A stretch of DNA of 64,000 nucleotides from Gymnorhina tibicen (Eukaryota; Chordata; Aves; Passeriformes; Artamidae). How positions within the stretch are numbered: the first letter of the stretch is position 1; each line of letters opens with the position of its first letter. Shown here one piece after another: positions 26,738 to 38,236 of the stretch. The DNA is taken from contig VXAZ01018984.1 of NCBI GenBank assembly GCA_013399875.1, positions 1,268,460 through 1,332,459 of the forward strand, given 5' to 3'. The position numbers were made by a program, and so were the translations under genes. The notes under the pieces are model-generated. The model saw only the letters and a program-made list of their open reading frames with translations. It was not told where the DNA came from and ran no database searches.

Positions 26738-29700
26738 ATGTATTGCTCTGTATTTGGTGTTTATATAGTTCAGAGCAAGCACAGACTGAAAAAAACATCA
26801 TCCATAATCTATCAAAGTTATAAAGCCAGTGCCTTGGAGACTGTACAGAATCTGCAGTGTTCATTTTTTTGACCACAATCGTTACCAGATACAAAAATTA
26901 AGTGCAAATTTAACAGCTGTCATGTGTTCCCCATCTCCCCCCTGACATTATTACTTTGAGCAAGCTACAAAGAAGTTACTTAATGCTGCCGTTCATGTCA
27001 GGATTCTGCATAAGTTCCTTCCAAGATTATGAGAAAAATGTTTTTTGTAAAATACTTTAAATTTGCCTTGTCTATATATCACTTCTTTTGATCAGGGAGC
27101 ATCTCCTGTACAAGGTGATATCTAAACACCTTTCTCATTGCAGAGAAAAAGAAATCATTGATCTCCTTTTGATGACTTGTTGCTTCACAGAGCTGTCATT
27201 CCATCTTGTGCATCCCCCTCTGCAGCAAGGAGTTGAATGAAGGCTCAATTTCTCTGTTTCTGCCTCAAAAATGCAAAACTGCCTGCCTTGTCTTATTGGC
27301 ACTAAATGCTTCATGGACAGCTGGATGCAGAACTGCATCTGGATTGATGGGAAAAAAAAAAATATTAGGATGCTGGTAAGAAAGTTAGAAAAAGGATGGA
27401 CTACTCTCAGCCTTAAAAATAAAGGCAGTGAAAACAGGAGGAGATGAGGAAAAGTTTGGAGAATAACAAATATCAAGAACTTGTCTAAATATGACTTCAT
27501 ATCCTAAAAGCAATATTGACTTAGAGATATATGTAAAAGGAATGAGAACTGAAGAGAAAAGAACAAGGACAGGAGCTATAAAAATTTGGATATCTAAAAT
27601 GATTTCTCTAATTAAATGTTTTTGAACATTAGGAAAATATTAAAATCTTATTCACACACTGAAAAAAAGCCCCCTCACAGATTCCCCAGTTTGATCACAT
27701 TGATATACTGTGCCTCAGAGATTAGTAGATGGATAACTAAAATGCGTGTGACAAAAGCTCAGTCTAATAAAAGCCTTCTTTCAGAATAACTCAACAAGTT
27801 TGGTTGAGTCAGGAGAGGAATTACTTGGCCACTCTGTTTCTCTGAGAGTTTTGCTACAAACCTTTCCAATAGCCAGCTTATTCCTTCCCCATGCCAGTAA
27901 AAGCCTTAGTTTTCATGCTTCATTGTCCTAAAAATAGAACCCTCATTAGTGTTTTGAGATTTATTGAGCTAGAATACAGTTCCATACCCACAGCTAGGAA
28001 GTCTTCCTCTAACATCTTGAGAACTGAGAGAGTGGTATTAACTTACAGAGTGATATGATGGTAAGTTATTGAAATGTCTTTGTATTTTGTATTTGTCATT
28101 TATGTCTCTGTCCCTGTCATGGAAGCTGCTGTTGAAATCTTTCAACATCAACACTCTGCCATTTAAAACTTACCCTGCCAGCATGCCATCTGTTTTGATC
28201 AGGGAACCACTTTCTACGTGAGCAGACTCCCACACACATTGCACTTTGCAAGAGAAAAATGTGTTTGCTGGAAAGTAAAAAATCTAACCTTCCCTTGAGA
28301 AGCAATGCTCCTTGATTTAGTTTTTTTTTTTTTTAATCTTATAATTAGATAAGTTCACTTTCTTCCCTCTCTCTCCCATTGCTTTAGATTTCTAGACAAT
28401 GGAAAAAAAAAATCATAGTAAAGCAAGTCAAGCCCTCTATGTAGTTGCATTCTGTATCCCCAAAGCTGGTTGCACATGTTAATATATTTCCAGTTGGGAC
28501 AGAAATACTGGCCTTAAAGTTTATTTCCATAGGAAGTAAATTTTATAAGTTTAAAAAAAAGTGTTTTTCTATGCATGGCTTCTTCAAAGAGCAATAGAAA
28601 TAGATTTCCCATTGTTTTTTTAGCTTTGTGGAAGCGACTGTAGTCAATATAATTTATTAATGGTTACGTGTTATTTTTTAATAACAGAAATCTTCCAAGT
28701 AGGTACATCTGGATGAGATAACAGTCTTGATATTTAAGCCCACTATCCCTTGATAGCCTTTTTTATTTGTGGACAGTGTATCAATGTCTTTCACAGACAG
28801 TGCTCCGAGCTTTGTGGGTGGAGGGAGGCAAGAGAGGGAGATGTGAAGATCTCCAGGTTCAGTTTCCTGCCTCTTTTGGAACTGCATCATGTAATTCTTT
28901 CCATGAAGTTATCAAATTCCATCTTCTAACTGCTCAGCTTCCTTGTCAAGATCTATATTCTTCTATTTCTAGTTTTGAGCCTGAATTATTTTTCATAGCT
29001 TAAATAGATCTCCTTCCTGTCTGTAATTTACATGTAAAGTAATAATAAAGTGCATATCCCATCATTTCATTGATCTAAAATAAAATACATTCTTTTGGTC
29101 TTCCCTTATTGAAGTCACTGTTCTTCTAGGTTGGGACCATTTACGAAGGGTCCAACACTGGTCAGGTGCTTCTTCCTTGTAAGTTCAGCAGCAATGCCTC
29201 TCACTACCTATTTTAGGGAGTAATAAATGAGTAAAATCCAGCTTTAGTTGTTTTAGAGCCATGTGAAATGCTGTGAAGGGCATTAGATCAGTACTCTGAA
29301 AGAAAAAAAAGAACCAACACAACAAACCCCCCTTGTGTTCCTCTGATCCCTATCCCCCAAATTTCCCTGGGCAGTTTCATAGACTATTATCCTGAAATTT
29401 ATTGTTTTCTATAATTAATCTAAGCAGGGCACTAAAATCCCTAATAGACTAGTGATGACACAGATGAAACTCTCCATCCACAGAAATATAAACACTTGGC
29501 CTGTGAAGAGTGGCTCAATGTTAGGAAAATTGTGAGGCAAGCTGTTAGTGAATTATTGTCAAGGTCAGAGGATGCACATTTATTTTCCTGGTAGTTGTAT
29601 CATTATCAGGCTCTTATGATATATCCACTTGCACTGAAAATGTAGCTAACTTACCTTGGTGAATTTGATTTATTAGCATTGCAACTGACAGGGTTGCCCG

Positions 29701-30012
29701 TTTGTTAGTGCTTATTTTATATTTGAATAGCTTTCAGCACATAAATTTGAGGAATTGCTTGAATACTTTAGCTGCTCCATATTTCATGGAGAAAGCTAGA
29801 CTAGAAGAGTGCTGCTGTTGATATTTCTATCTTGATACTGACCACTTTTTTAAATAAATTAAAATGATGCCTGTATTTGTACTTAAGTGCTTCGTGAGCA
29901 GAATTTATTGCAAACAGTAAAACTTAAATGTGAAAACTCATTCATTTTATTCTGAATAAACTGTGACATAACCTTGCTATAGAGTTTATTTTACATTTAG
30001 AGCATATAATAA

Positions 30013-30030
30013 ATGTCTTTTAAAAGACAT
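30013..30030. other. 18-bp perfect palindrome
   Basis: ATGTCTTTT at 30013-30021 is followed directly by its exact reverse complement AAAAGACAT at 30022-30030. With no spacer it is more plausibly a dimeric binding site or chance than a hairpin RNA. It lies in AT-rich sequence. Confidence 0.85.
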
Positions 30031-30169
30031 GGAATTCAAAAGAAAGTAGCTAATTACATGGGTTCCTCCTATTAAACTTTAGTTAAAGAATGGATGGAGA
30101 AGGAGTAGATGAGCAAGTAAATGGTTCAGGATGGAAGAAGCAGCTCTCAAATAGATCCAGAAATGAGGC

Positions 30170-30230
30170 TTTAAAGTCTTATTGACTTCAGTGGTGTTAC
30201 ATCAGGCAGAAGAGCACAGCTTAATTACAG
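30170..30230. repeat. Possible remnant of an ancient amniote repeat
   Basis: The phrase ATTGACTTCAGTGG followed by GTTACA (near 30181-30200) resembles a motif I associate with old interspersed repeats of turtles, crocodiles and birds. A partner motif, GGGTCAAATTCAGGCA, lies near 30877. I cannot name the family, and the similarity is short. Confidence 0.3.
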
Positions 30231-32226
30231 CCAATATTAGCTCATCATCTTCCCAGAAGGATGCACTTTTAACACAATTGTATAAATAGCCAAATAAAGA
30301 AAAAAGCAAGACTAATTACCGGCCTTTAATATCTTGTAAAGTTCCTTTAACACTTCTCTGTCCTTTCAAGTCACCTTCTTTACTGCAAGGAAGAAATGCT
30401 TAATTTAACTCACTTTATTCCCCTGTCTCAAGGTGGTCCATCACCTGCGTACCTCCAATTCTATAGAACTCAGCTTGTCCTGATTTTCCAGGGATTGGGA
30501 GGAAAACCAGTCAGAAGCAAAACTTAACACACAGTGTGATGGGGCCTGGTGTCATCTTGTTGACACTCAGGGCTCATCTCCTGCCCTCCACCTTTACCTT
30601 TCTTACACAGAAGGTGAAGTCTACTAATGTAATGTCAACAATTAGCAGCTGACGTCCAGAGGCTGTTTTCTCTTGGATTGCTGGATTTTAGCAGGATGAT
30701 TCAAGCAGGCATTACCTGCAGGCTTTACTGTGGACATCGATGTATCTACTATAGAAATCAAATGATAAACATTTAAAACGGCAAGATTAGTTGGGCATGA
30801 AAGCTCAGTGCTTTTTCCCAGCAATTAAGTCCACCAAGAATATTTAATCTCATTGCTGTTTTCTCTTAATCCTCTGGGTCAAATTCAGGCACTGAGCTTT
30901 CATAATTTCAGGCCTCTTGCTATATTAATTTGTAATAACTGAAAATTAACTGAAAGTCTGCCTCTCTGCTGCCTTCCTGCACGGCTTTCACCTCCTGCAA
31001 GAGCTTTTTTCTGGTGGAACAACAGAGCAGCCAATGTCAGTAGAGAAGTTTATGGCCAGAAAGGTCAGAAAGCAAAGCAGAGATCTGAGACTCTCAATGA
31101 AATCTCAGTGGAATGGTGGGCACCCCACATGAGAGGTTGCATCAATATTTCTTGCTGGGAAAAGAACATGAAAAGTATTTTCTTCCTGAACTCACTGGTG
31201 GTTGCTGAACTGGTCTATGCACAGAACTGCATGAAAATTAGATCAAAGCTATTTTAATTACAAAATATCCACTGTATAATTAGCAACACTTAATACAAAT
31301 TGTGTTCAATGTATTTTATATGTAATTGAAATTCTGTAAGATTAAACTGTAATAATATAAATAATTTTCCAGGATGAAAAGTAGGTTAAAATAAGCAAAT
31401 TTCATGCTTTAAATATTGCATTAAATATTCCCTAGTGTTTTAAAATATTGTGGTTTTTTGACTGTTAATCATTTCATTGAATAATAAATATGAGCTTTCC
31501 TTTTATGTAATTAATGCAACCCATATTTTTCTGTAGAGAAATGAAATGTTGAATCATACATAAAAAGTAGCTATGACTATTTTATTACCAAACTTAATTC
31601 AGTCATTTCCACAGTTATGGAAAATGTTATTCTCATCTTGGGGAAAACTTTAGGCAGCGAAAAGTAGTTTTGTTTGGCATATATTTTGAGTTGCCTGAAT
31701 CTCTGGTTAGGTAGTCCCTTCCTGGGAGGGGTGTGTGTGTGTGGAAGTAGTACACACAGGCTCGTTCAGTACAGTAGTCAGCTCTTTGCAGTATCATGCA
31801 TCTTCAAAACCTTGTTACTAACATCATGTAAGGCATCCTTAATAATTTCTGAAAGGATATTGAGAGGTTAACCTGTATTTCCTAATGTTTAATTTTCACT
31901 TATAAAACTGCATTCTAACATCATTGCGTGAAACCTATATGCAAGAATGATGATTCCCAATGCATTTCAGGGGACCATGAGTCTTATTTCTAAGGCTATT
32001 ACTACATTGTCTTGCAGCCATTCCTGTGGTGTAAAATAAGGACATCATTTGAAGTATGATTGTGCTTTGAATGCCCAGTGAAGCTTTTAAAATGATACCT
32101 GACATCCAGCTAGATGTAGATAGACATTGAATTTTTTTTTTTAATTCAGTTTTTTCAAAGAAAGTCTGTTAGAATCCATTAGAAATGGAGGTAAAGAAAC
32201 TTTACTTTCCTGTCTTGACATTCACT

Positions 32227-32231
32227 GTAGC
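32227..32231. repeat. Left target-site duplication GTAGC
   Basis: GTAGC here is repeated exactly at 33614-33618, directly outside the TG...CA ends of the LTR element. A 5-bp duplication fits ERVL-type and some class I endogenous retroviruses. Confidence 0.8.
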
Positions 32232-32316
32232 TGTTAATGGTTTAACCCCAGCCACGCAGCCACTTGTTCACTCCCTCCAACAGAATGAGTGAGAGAATCA
32301 GAGGTGTAAAAATGAG
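32232..32316 (-). repeat. 3' LTR remnant (terminal ~85 bp only)
   Basis: On the + strand this reads GGTTTAACCCCAGCC, then ACGCAGCCACTTGTTCACTC and GAGAGAATCAGAGGTGTAAA. It aligns with the inner end of the other LTR at 33023-33120 (GGCTTCACCCCGGCC, ACGCAGCTGCTCCCTCGCTC), but lacks the AGACACTGAGCACC segment. Similarity stops at about 32316, so most of this LTR is missing although its outer edge and target duplication survive. Confidence 0.75.
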
Positions 32317-33022
32317 TATGGTGGTCACTCAGGACAGGAGAGATGGTGTGTTGAGTGGAGTTATTAGGCACCAAAACCACCTCAGGTCATGCTACTGCTG
32401 CACCCGCACTGCTTCTTGTATCACCTGTCCTCCACTGTGTTTCTCCACTCCAGACTCATTCCTGCTGTAGTAAATCCTATAACATGCAACTCAGATCCTG
32501 GTTTACAGCAGCTTAAACATAAATCCATTACAATCTCCACCCCTGGTCCCTTTGGGCTAGGTTATAGGATTTGACATTGCAGTGAACACTTCCTCTTGCT
32601 CCTACTCTGACTACAAACAAGGAGCTCCTGCTATGGGAGTTCTGAAATCATGTGTATCAGAATTTAAAGGTATTTCCACAACAATCTCCACCCTGGTCCC
32701 TTTGGACCAGATAGGGTTTAATACTGCAATGAACTCTTCCTCTTGCCTCTTCTCGGGCTTGGACTCATCCAATGACTGCAGCACCTTAGGGCTGTACCTG
32801 CTCCAAGGAAAGCCTTATCTCCGAACCGCAGTCTCACAGTTACCCGTGTCGGCAAGGCCTTCCCATGGCTACTGTCCTTGCAGGGGTGTACCTGCTCTGC
32901 CATGGACTTATTCATGGCCAAACGCTTTGAGGTGCCCCAGCAGGAGCTCAGGCACGGCCACAAGCGCTGCAAGGTGTACGTGCCGCAGCGCGGTGGGCCC
33001 ACCATCCCTTCGGAAGCTCTCC
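32317..33022. other. Internal region of the LTR element, origin unknown
   Basis: About 700 bp between the LTR ends. It contains an imperfect direct duplication: 32513-32602 and 32664-32749 share CAATCTCCACC, TGGTCCCTTTGG and CTTCCTCTTGC. The part from about 32860 to 33022 is strikingly GC- and CpG-rich for this window. On the + strand it is open in two frames, including one from an ATG at 32902 preceded by CCTTGCAG. The 169-codon + and 127-codon - strand frames here show no domain I recognise. It could be non-coding proviral leader sequence or captured host sequence. Confidence 0.5.
32513..32749. repeat. Imperfect ~90-bp direct duplication, ~150-bp spacing
   Basis: Copy one (32513-32602) and copy two (32664-32749) align over TTAAA...CAATCTCCACC(C), TGGTCCCTTTGG, TGCA(G/A)TGAAC and CTTCCTCTTGC. 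Several substitutions and short indels separate them, so the duplication is not very recent. Confidence 0.75.
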
Positions 33023-33613
33023 TGCTGGGCTTCACCCCGGCCAGACACTGAGCACCACGCAGCTGCTCCCTCGCTCCCCATAACAGCATGAGAGAGACCA
33101 TCTAAAGGGTAACAGTGAGAAAACGCGTGGGCTGAGACAAAGACAGGTCATTAGGTAAAGCAAAAGCCACACTCACAAGCAAAACAAAACAAGAAATTAA
33201 GTCACCACTCCCCATGGGCAGGCCCGTGGTTTGGCCACTCCCAGGAGAGCAGGGCCCCATCACGGGTAACAGGGACTTGGGAAGACACCATCACTCCAAG
33301 CGTCCCCCACCTTCCTTCTTCTTCCTCCAGTTTTACATGCTGAGCATGACTCATGTGTTACGGGATATCCCTTGGGTCAGCTGGAATCACCTGTCCTGGC
33401 TGTGTCCCCTCCCAGCTCCTTGTGCACCCCCAGCCCCCTTGCTGCTGGGGTGGGGTGAGAGGCAGAAAAGGCCTTGGCTCTGTGTAAGCCCTGCTCAGCA
33501 GTAACAAAAACATCCCTGTGTTATCAACACTGATTTCAGCAAAAAGCACAAATGGCATCCCTACACTGACTAGTGTGAGGAAAATTAACTCTACCCCAGC
33601 CAAACCCAGCACA
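33023..33613 (-). repeat. 5' LTR of the element (nearly full length)
   Basis: About 591 bp from TG at 33613 (- strand) to CA at 33023. It contains a degraded TATA-like TGTAAAA at about 33336. The region where I would expect a poly-A signal, just after GGCTTTTGCTTTACC, reads CTAATGAC and is probably mutated. The 84-codon - strand frame at 33358-33612 lies entirely inside the LTR and is not a gene. Confidence 0.85.
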
Positions 33614-33618
33614 GTAGC
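33614..33618. repeat. Right target-site duplication GTAGC
   Basis: Exact copy of 32227-32231, immediately after the terminal CAGCACA of the element. Confidence 0.8.
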
Positions 33619-36600
33619 TAAGAAAAGCTGCTGGCAAGCGTAATTCAGTTACACTTCCTTAATTCTGACTTGGCTTTTGTAAGTAAAGCCCTGAGGATTA
33701 GTTGGACATAGGTCTTCTTATTAAAATGCTTTTGTTTTTTTAATAGTGTGGGAGCTGGTATCTGGCATCCTTAGGCAGTTAGGAAAATTAGAGGCTTGGA
33801 ATTATTACTATAGCATTTACTCATCAGAGTGATATAGAACTACCCAGCAGTTTGAAATGGTCTATTCCTGCTTCTGCTAGCAGGGTAGCTGCAGTGACAG
33901 AGTGCAGCGTGGACTACAAAAACATGTTTGAATAGACCTAAAAGTAATTAAAAAGGCAGTCTTTTCTGAGCTTTGCTCTGTTAATGCTGCCCAGCGCTCA
34001 GGCTAGTTTGGTTAAAGCTAGTTCAGATATATCCATCCTAGCAGCAACTGTGCTTAGTGTACAAGTATTCCAAGGGAATCTGATATGTGTGCTCTCCAGA
34101 GAGAAAATGTTACAAGATCAGGCCCTAATTATTTTATAATTGTGCAAGGCTTTAATTATAAGACCTTAATGACTGGCTTCATTTAAAACACTTTAGGGAC
34201 GTTGAGTTAAATAAAATGCTGTTGTTGAATTATTTTCTGTCCCAGCAGTATGAGCACTTTCTATTTCTCTCTCTCCCAATAATCTGCTGTGCCTAACAAA
34301 CAGAGGAATTATCCATGTAATTAAGAGGTTCTGGGTGCAAGTTCCCTGATTATCCTTACAACAGCTCAACCAGTAGACACTGGGTATCCAATTTTCAAGG
34401 CATGCACAGTATGTTCCACTTTTCATCCTAACAGAGCTCAAATATTCCATGTTCTTTGCTGTTACAAAAATACAGCTAAAAGAGTTGAAAAGGCCACTGC
34501 AGTCTCTTGTTTCCAAACTGGATGAGAGAGAGGGGGGAGACAATACTAGTGAAATTTTGGTCAAGGTCGCCAGTCAAGGATAACTGGTATCAGATCTCAA
34601 TAAATCTGCATGGAAAGCAAAGAAAGTCTTCTTTTGTATGGGTCATCAGAAAGAAAAGGTCTTGATGTTGTCATTTGGGTTTTTTTTTTTAAAATGCAGC
34701 CAGTGCTTGGATAAGTATTGCCTCTTCATATCTGAAGTGTGCACTGAGAGTGCTGGAGCTGAAATGAAAACAGTGTAAATGAAATGTCATAAACCACTGC
34801 GAAATATTAGTGATGCTGTTTAGGGATAGCTTATGAACCCTTGTAAATACTTTCCTTGCACCTTAATGTTCTGAGGTTAAATTCGAACTTAAAATGCAAG
34901 ACAGCTTGAAAAACTCGCTTTGAGAGAAACAACTGATCTTGATAAACTGAGGTTTTTGTCAGTCGGTGGGCAGTTTATGATGGTTAAAACTAAAATGGTA
35001 TTTATACAGTTCCTTGTACTTTCCTCCTGAAATCTTTAAAGATATGAAGTTGTGGTGGTAATATTTAATGATAAGAAAAAATATTTAGCTGTTTTTAAGC
35101 TGGTCAAAAATTCAAAATTAAAAATTTCTCTCTGTTGATCATGAATCAAAATAAAACCTAGAGACTTAATAAAAAGATTCCAGAAACCTTCATTCAGGGA
35201 ATATTGAAAAGATTAATGGAAACATTTTACTTCAGTGAAACTGAAACTCTTTGAAACATATTTATATATATTTCAATAAAATATTTTCAATTCGTGTAGT
35301 AATCATCCTAAGTAGGGTAACCTGGGTGAAAAAAAGGAATCTGAATAAAGGAGAATAGGATGGTTTTTAGTTGGACAAGTTGTAAAATGCTATGCTTAGG
35401 AAGAGTATATAAATTTTTCTCTCTGGGAAAGAGACAAGTGATAACTGCTTCTTCAGGTAGAAACCTTCCTTTGGGCACTTGGAGTCTTAATGCTTGTCAG
35501 TTTGAGTATCTAAGCTGGCTGTGGGCTGTGTGTCCAGCTTCTCTGCTGATCCATGTAAGTAATACTTGTATCTCAAGTGGCAAATGGAAGATTTAGGCAA
35601 AATTCTGGGTTGTCTAATAGCAAATCACGTTTGTATGGAAAGAAAAGACACTTAGATTCTGCTATTGCAAAAGTGCTCAAGTGAATAAAAATTTTGTCAA
35701 TAAAATTGAATGTTGGGGTAATGGCTAGTGTTATTGAATAATATGAACACATTCAAAAATAATTTTAAAAAACTACTGTTCTTTAGGTTATGGTGACATA
35801 AACAATAAAGTAAAGCAAATATCAAACAGCAAATCAGATGAAATCTCTAATAGAAACGGGAAAATCAGTCATCCATTTTGTTATGGATCCCAAAATTCTA
35901 GTCGTTGATATGGGTGTTTATATAACTGTGTAAACAGATTTTTAATTTGTGTCTGAAATGTTGTCTTTCATCTTCCTTCTTGTGCCTTTCTGAAGTCCAA
36001 CCCTTTCTTTCTGTCAAAAGAAGGATTTAAAATGCTGATCTTAACAGCACACCCATTCGAATTTAAGTTTTATAACTCCTGTGTATTAGGAGTTATCAAA
36101 TGTATTAAAAGCAAGCAGAAAAGTCTCTCATATCCCCAGGAACCATCTTCACCTCAGTCCTTAGAGAAGCATAGCTGTTTTCCAGCACTGAGAATTTCAC
36201 AGCTTCTGAATCCAAGCTTGGAAATTATTGTTGTTTATGTGATACATGAATTTACCAGCTTGGACATCTTTGTATCTTTTCCATGTATGGTGTAGAATGT
36301 GCTTTGGATGCCTTTCAGCTATGTTTTCCTTACATCTTTTCTGAGCCACCCTTGGAAGTTAGCAGCTTTGCAAATAAGAGGAATGATTCACTTCAGTTTG
36401 TGTGATGTTGGAAATGTAAGTCATCCCGTTGCAGAGCTTACTGAAATTAGTATAGATTCCAGGATCAGCTTTTCATCTGTGCTCCAGATAGAGGGAGATT
36501 AGTGGGACAAGTTCATTTCTCGATTCTGTGGAAACATGGGAAGGAAATCAGACAGACTTTATTGCATTACTTTCAATGCATTTCATTCTCAGGCTGTTAG

Positions 36601-38175
36601 AACACAACTGGCACCCTGCTGCTCTCTCTAGCAAACAACAGTGTAGAAATGGGTTTTAGACAGAATCCTGAACATCATGTTTCTTGGACATGGGGGTCTT
36701 CTGCCACAGGTAAGAGGAAAAATCTCTTGTGTGTAGACCTGGCATGGATGCAGTCAGTTTACATGTGCTGAGTCACACCCTAAGACCCTGTAGGCTTAAT
36801 GTAGGTGTTCCTCTACATGGAGCTTCCATATCCCCCCATGATATGCTTTGGCTGAAGTGGGCTCCTCATTGCTGTGGAGATTTATACCCTGATTTAGTTG
36901 TGCAAGAAACCATTAGACCAACCTGTTACAGAACACCAGAGCACAGAACTTTCTCCAGTTATTTTGATAAGTCTTTGGTTAAAATAGGTTCTTATATTCA
37001 GCTGTGAGTTTTTTAAACAATGAGAAAGTACTCTGTTTGTAGGCTGTTTCTTTTGGTTTTTTGGGTTTGTGTTTTTTAAATTTTGCTTTGTTTTGTTTAG
37101 TTTTGTTGTTTGTGGCTTTTTGGCATGCTATTTTTCTTTCTTGTTATGGGGAGAAATCAGTGGTATTAAGCAGTATTTTCTTAGATGTCACTTTGCTTGT
37201 TGGCTGAAGATGTAGCAAACTGTTTCCTCAAGAAAACAGGAATGGAAGAGATAGCAGTTTATTTTCTGTGTTTCATTCTAATTTCCAAATATCAAAGATG
37301 ATCTGACAGTCTGATGGCATTTTTCTTGCTGTTCCTGACTTTTCTGACTGTTTGGCTGCCTTGCTCCACACATCTGTAGATCTTCATCAAGTGATGATCA
37401 AGTCATTATCTTCAGTCCACAGGAAGAGCCTCCTCAAACATATAGTCTTAATGCTGGGCAGAATTGTCCAGGTGCTGTGTTTTAGGGGGCAAGTCTTACA
37501 GCTTCAGTTATTATCAGGCTTTTAGAGAGCTTAGCTACCTGTAAAATATACTCCAAAAAAGTTCGTTCACCATATTTTCAACAAAGCTTCACCCAACCCC
37601 CTTTTTAGCAATTCCTTCTGAAAATGGGAGATAAAACATTTGGGAGATAAAACAAGAAGAAATCTTCATTTGATTTATCAGAAAAATAATGATTAATGAT
37701 TAACTCAATAAGTGGTTAAATAATTATTACAGCAATCTAATTATAAAGATTGGATTACTTATTTTTAATTCTGTATCTCATTTGAAAAAGCCCATAAAGT
37801 GATCTGTGATGTAAAGGCTGTGCTTTTGCCAACATGAATCTCTTATCAGGAGACTCATCTCTTTACAAGAGGAATTGATTCTTGTTCCTGGAATCAAAGC
37901 ATGACAAAAAAAAGTGATGTAAACTGGATTTTTGTTAGAGCCAAACCATTTCTTTTCTGTGAGATCAAAACCTGGGGCACCAGAGAATGGAAGGAAGATT
38001 CCAGCTAGGAGATGCTCAGACTTTAGAGTAAATAAACTTGCAATTTAAGGAGCCAGTAAGATGAAGTAGCCTGTATTTAAAAATCTCTGTTTTCAGTTTA
38101 ACTCTGATATCTTAGAAAATTATCTTTTGAATTCTGGTTTTGCATGTTTTGGCTTAGTTTGGAGACAGATCTTTC

Positions 38176-38236
38176 TGTGTGTGTGTCTGTGTGTGGGTGT
38201 ATGTATATGTGTATGTACATGTCTGTATGTGTATAT
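38176..38236. repeat. Imperfect (TG)n microsatellite
   Basis: Interrupted TG repeats with TATG and TACATG variants over about 60 bp. The interruptions suggest an old array. Confidence 0.85.

Larger units (their letters stand above)
21881..32226. other. AT-rich non-coding sequence
   Basis: More than 10 kb without a recognisable gene or young transposon. It holds a 16-bp triplication near 26.7 kb, T runs near 28320, an 18-bp palindrome near 30.0 kb, and two stretches (30170-30230 and 30870-30900) that resemble a degraded old amniote repeat. Segments at 30235-30350 and 31225-31400 are rich in TAATTA-type motifs. Open frames stay at or below about 121 codons and carry no recognisable domain. Confidence 0.65.
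32232..33613 (-). mobile_element. Endogenous-retrovirus-like LTR element, internally deleted
   Basis: The element is read on the - strand. It starts with TGTGCTGGGTTTGGCTGGGG (from 33613) and ends in CA at 32232, with a GTAGC duplication on both sides. The LTR resembles a family common in passerine and other bird genomes, recognised by ATAACACAGGGATG, GGGGTGCACAAGGAGCTGGG and GGCTTTTGCTTTACC on the - strand; I do not know the family name with certainty. The whole insertion is only about 1.38 kb: one LTR of about 590 bp (33023-33613), about 700 bp of internal sequence, and about 85 bp of the other LTR end (32232-32316). No gag, pol or env domain is recognisable and no convincing tRNA primer-binding site follows the 5' LTR. 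It is a dead, non-autonomous remnant. Confidence 0.85.

Noticed and set aside
32582..33091. 169-codon open frame on the + strand
   Set aside because: It runs through the internal region and into the LTR of the retrovirus-like element, in GC-rich sequence where stops are scarce, and has no recognisable domain.
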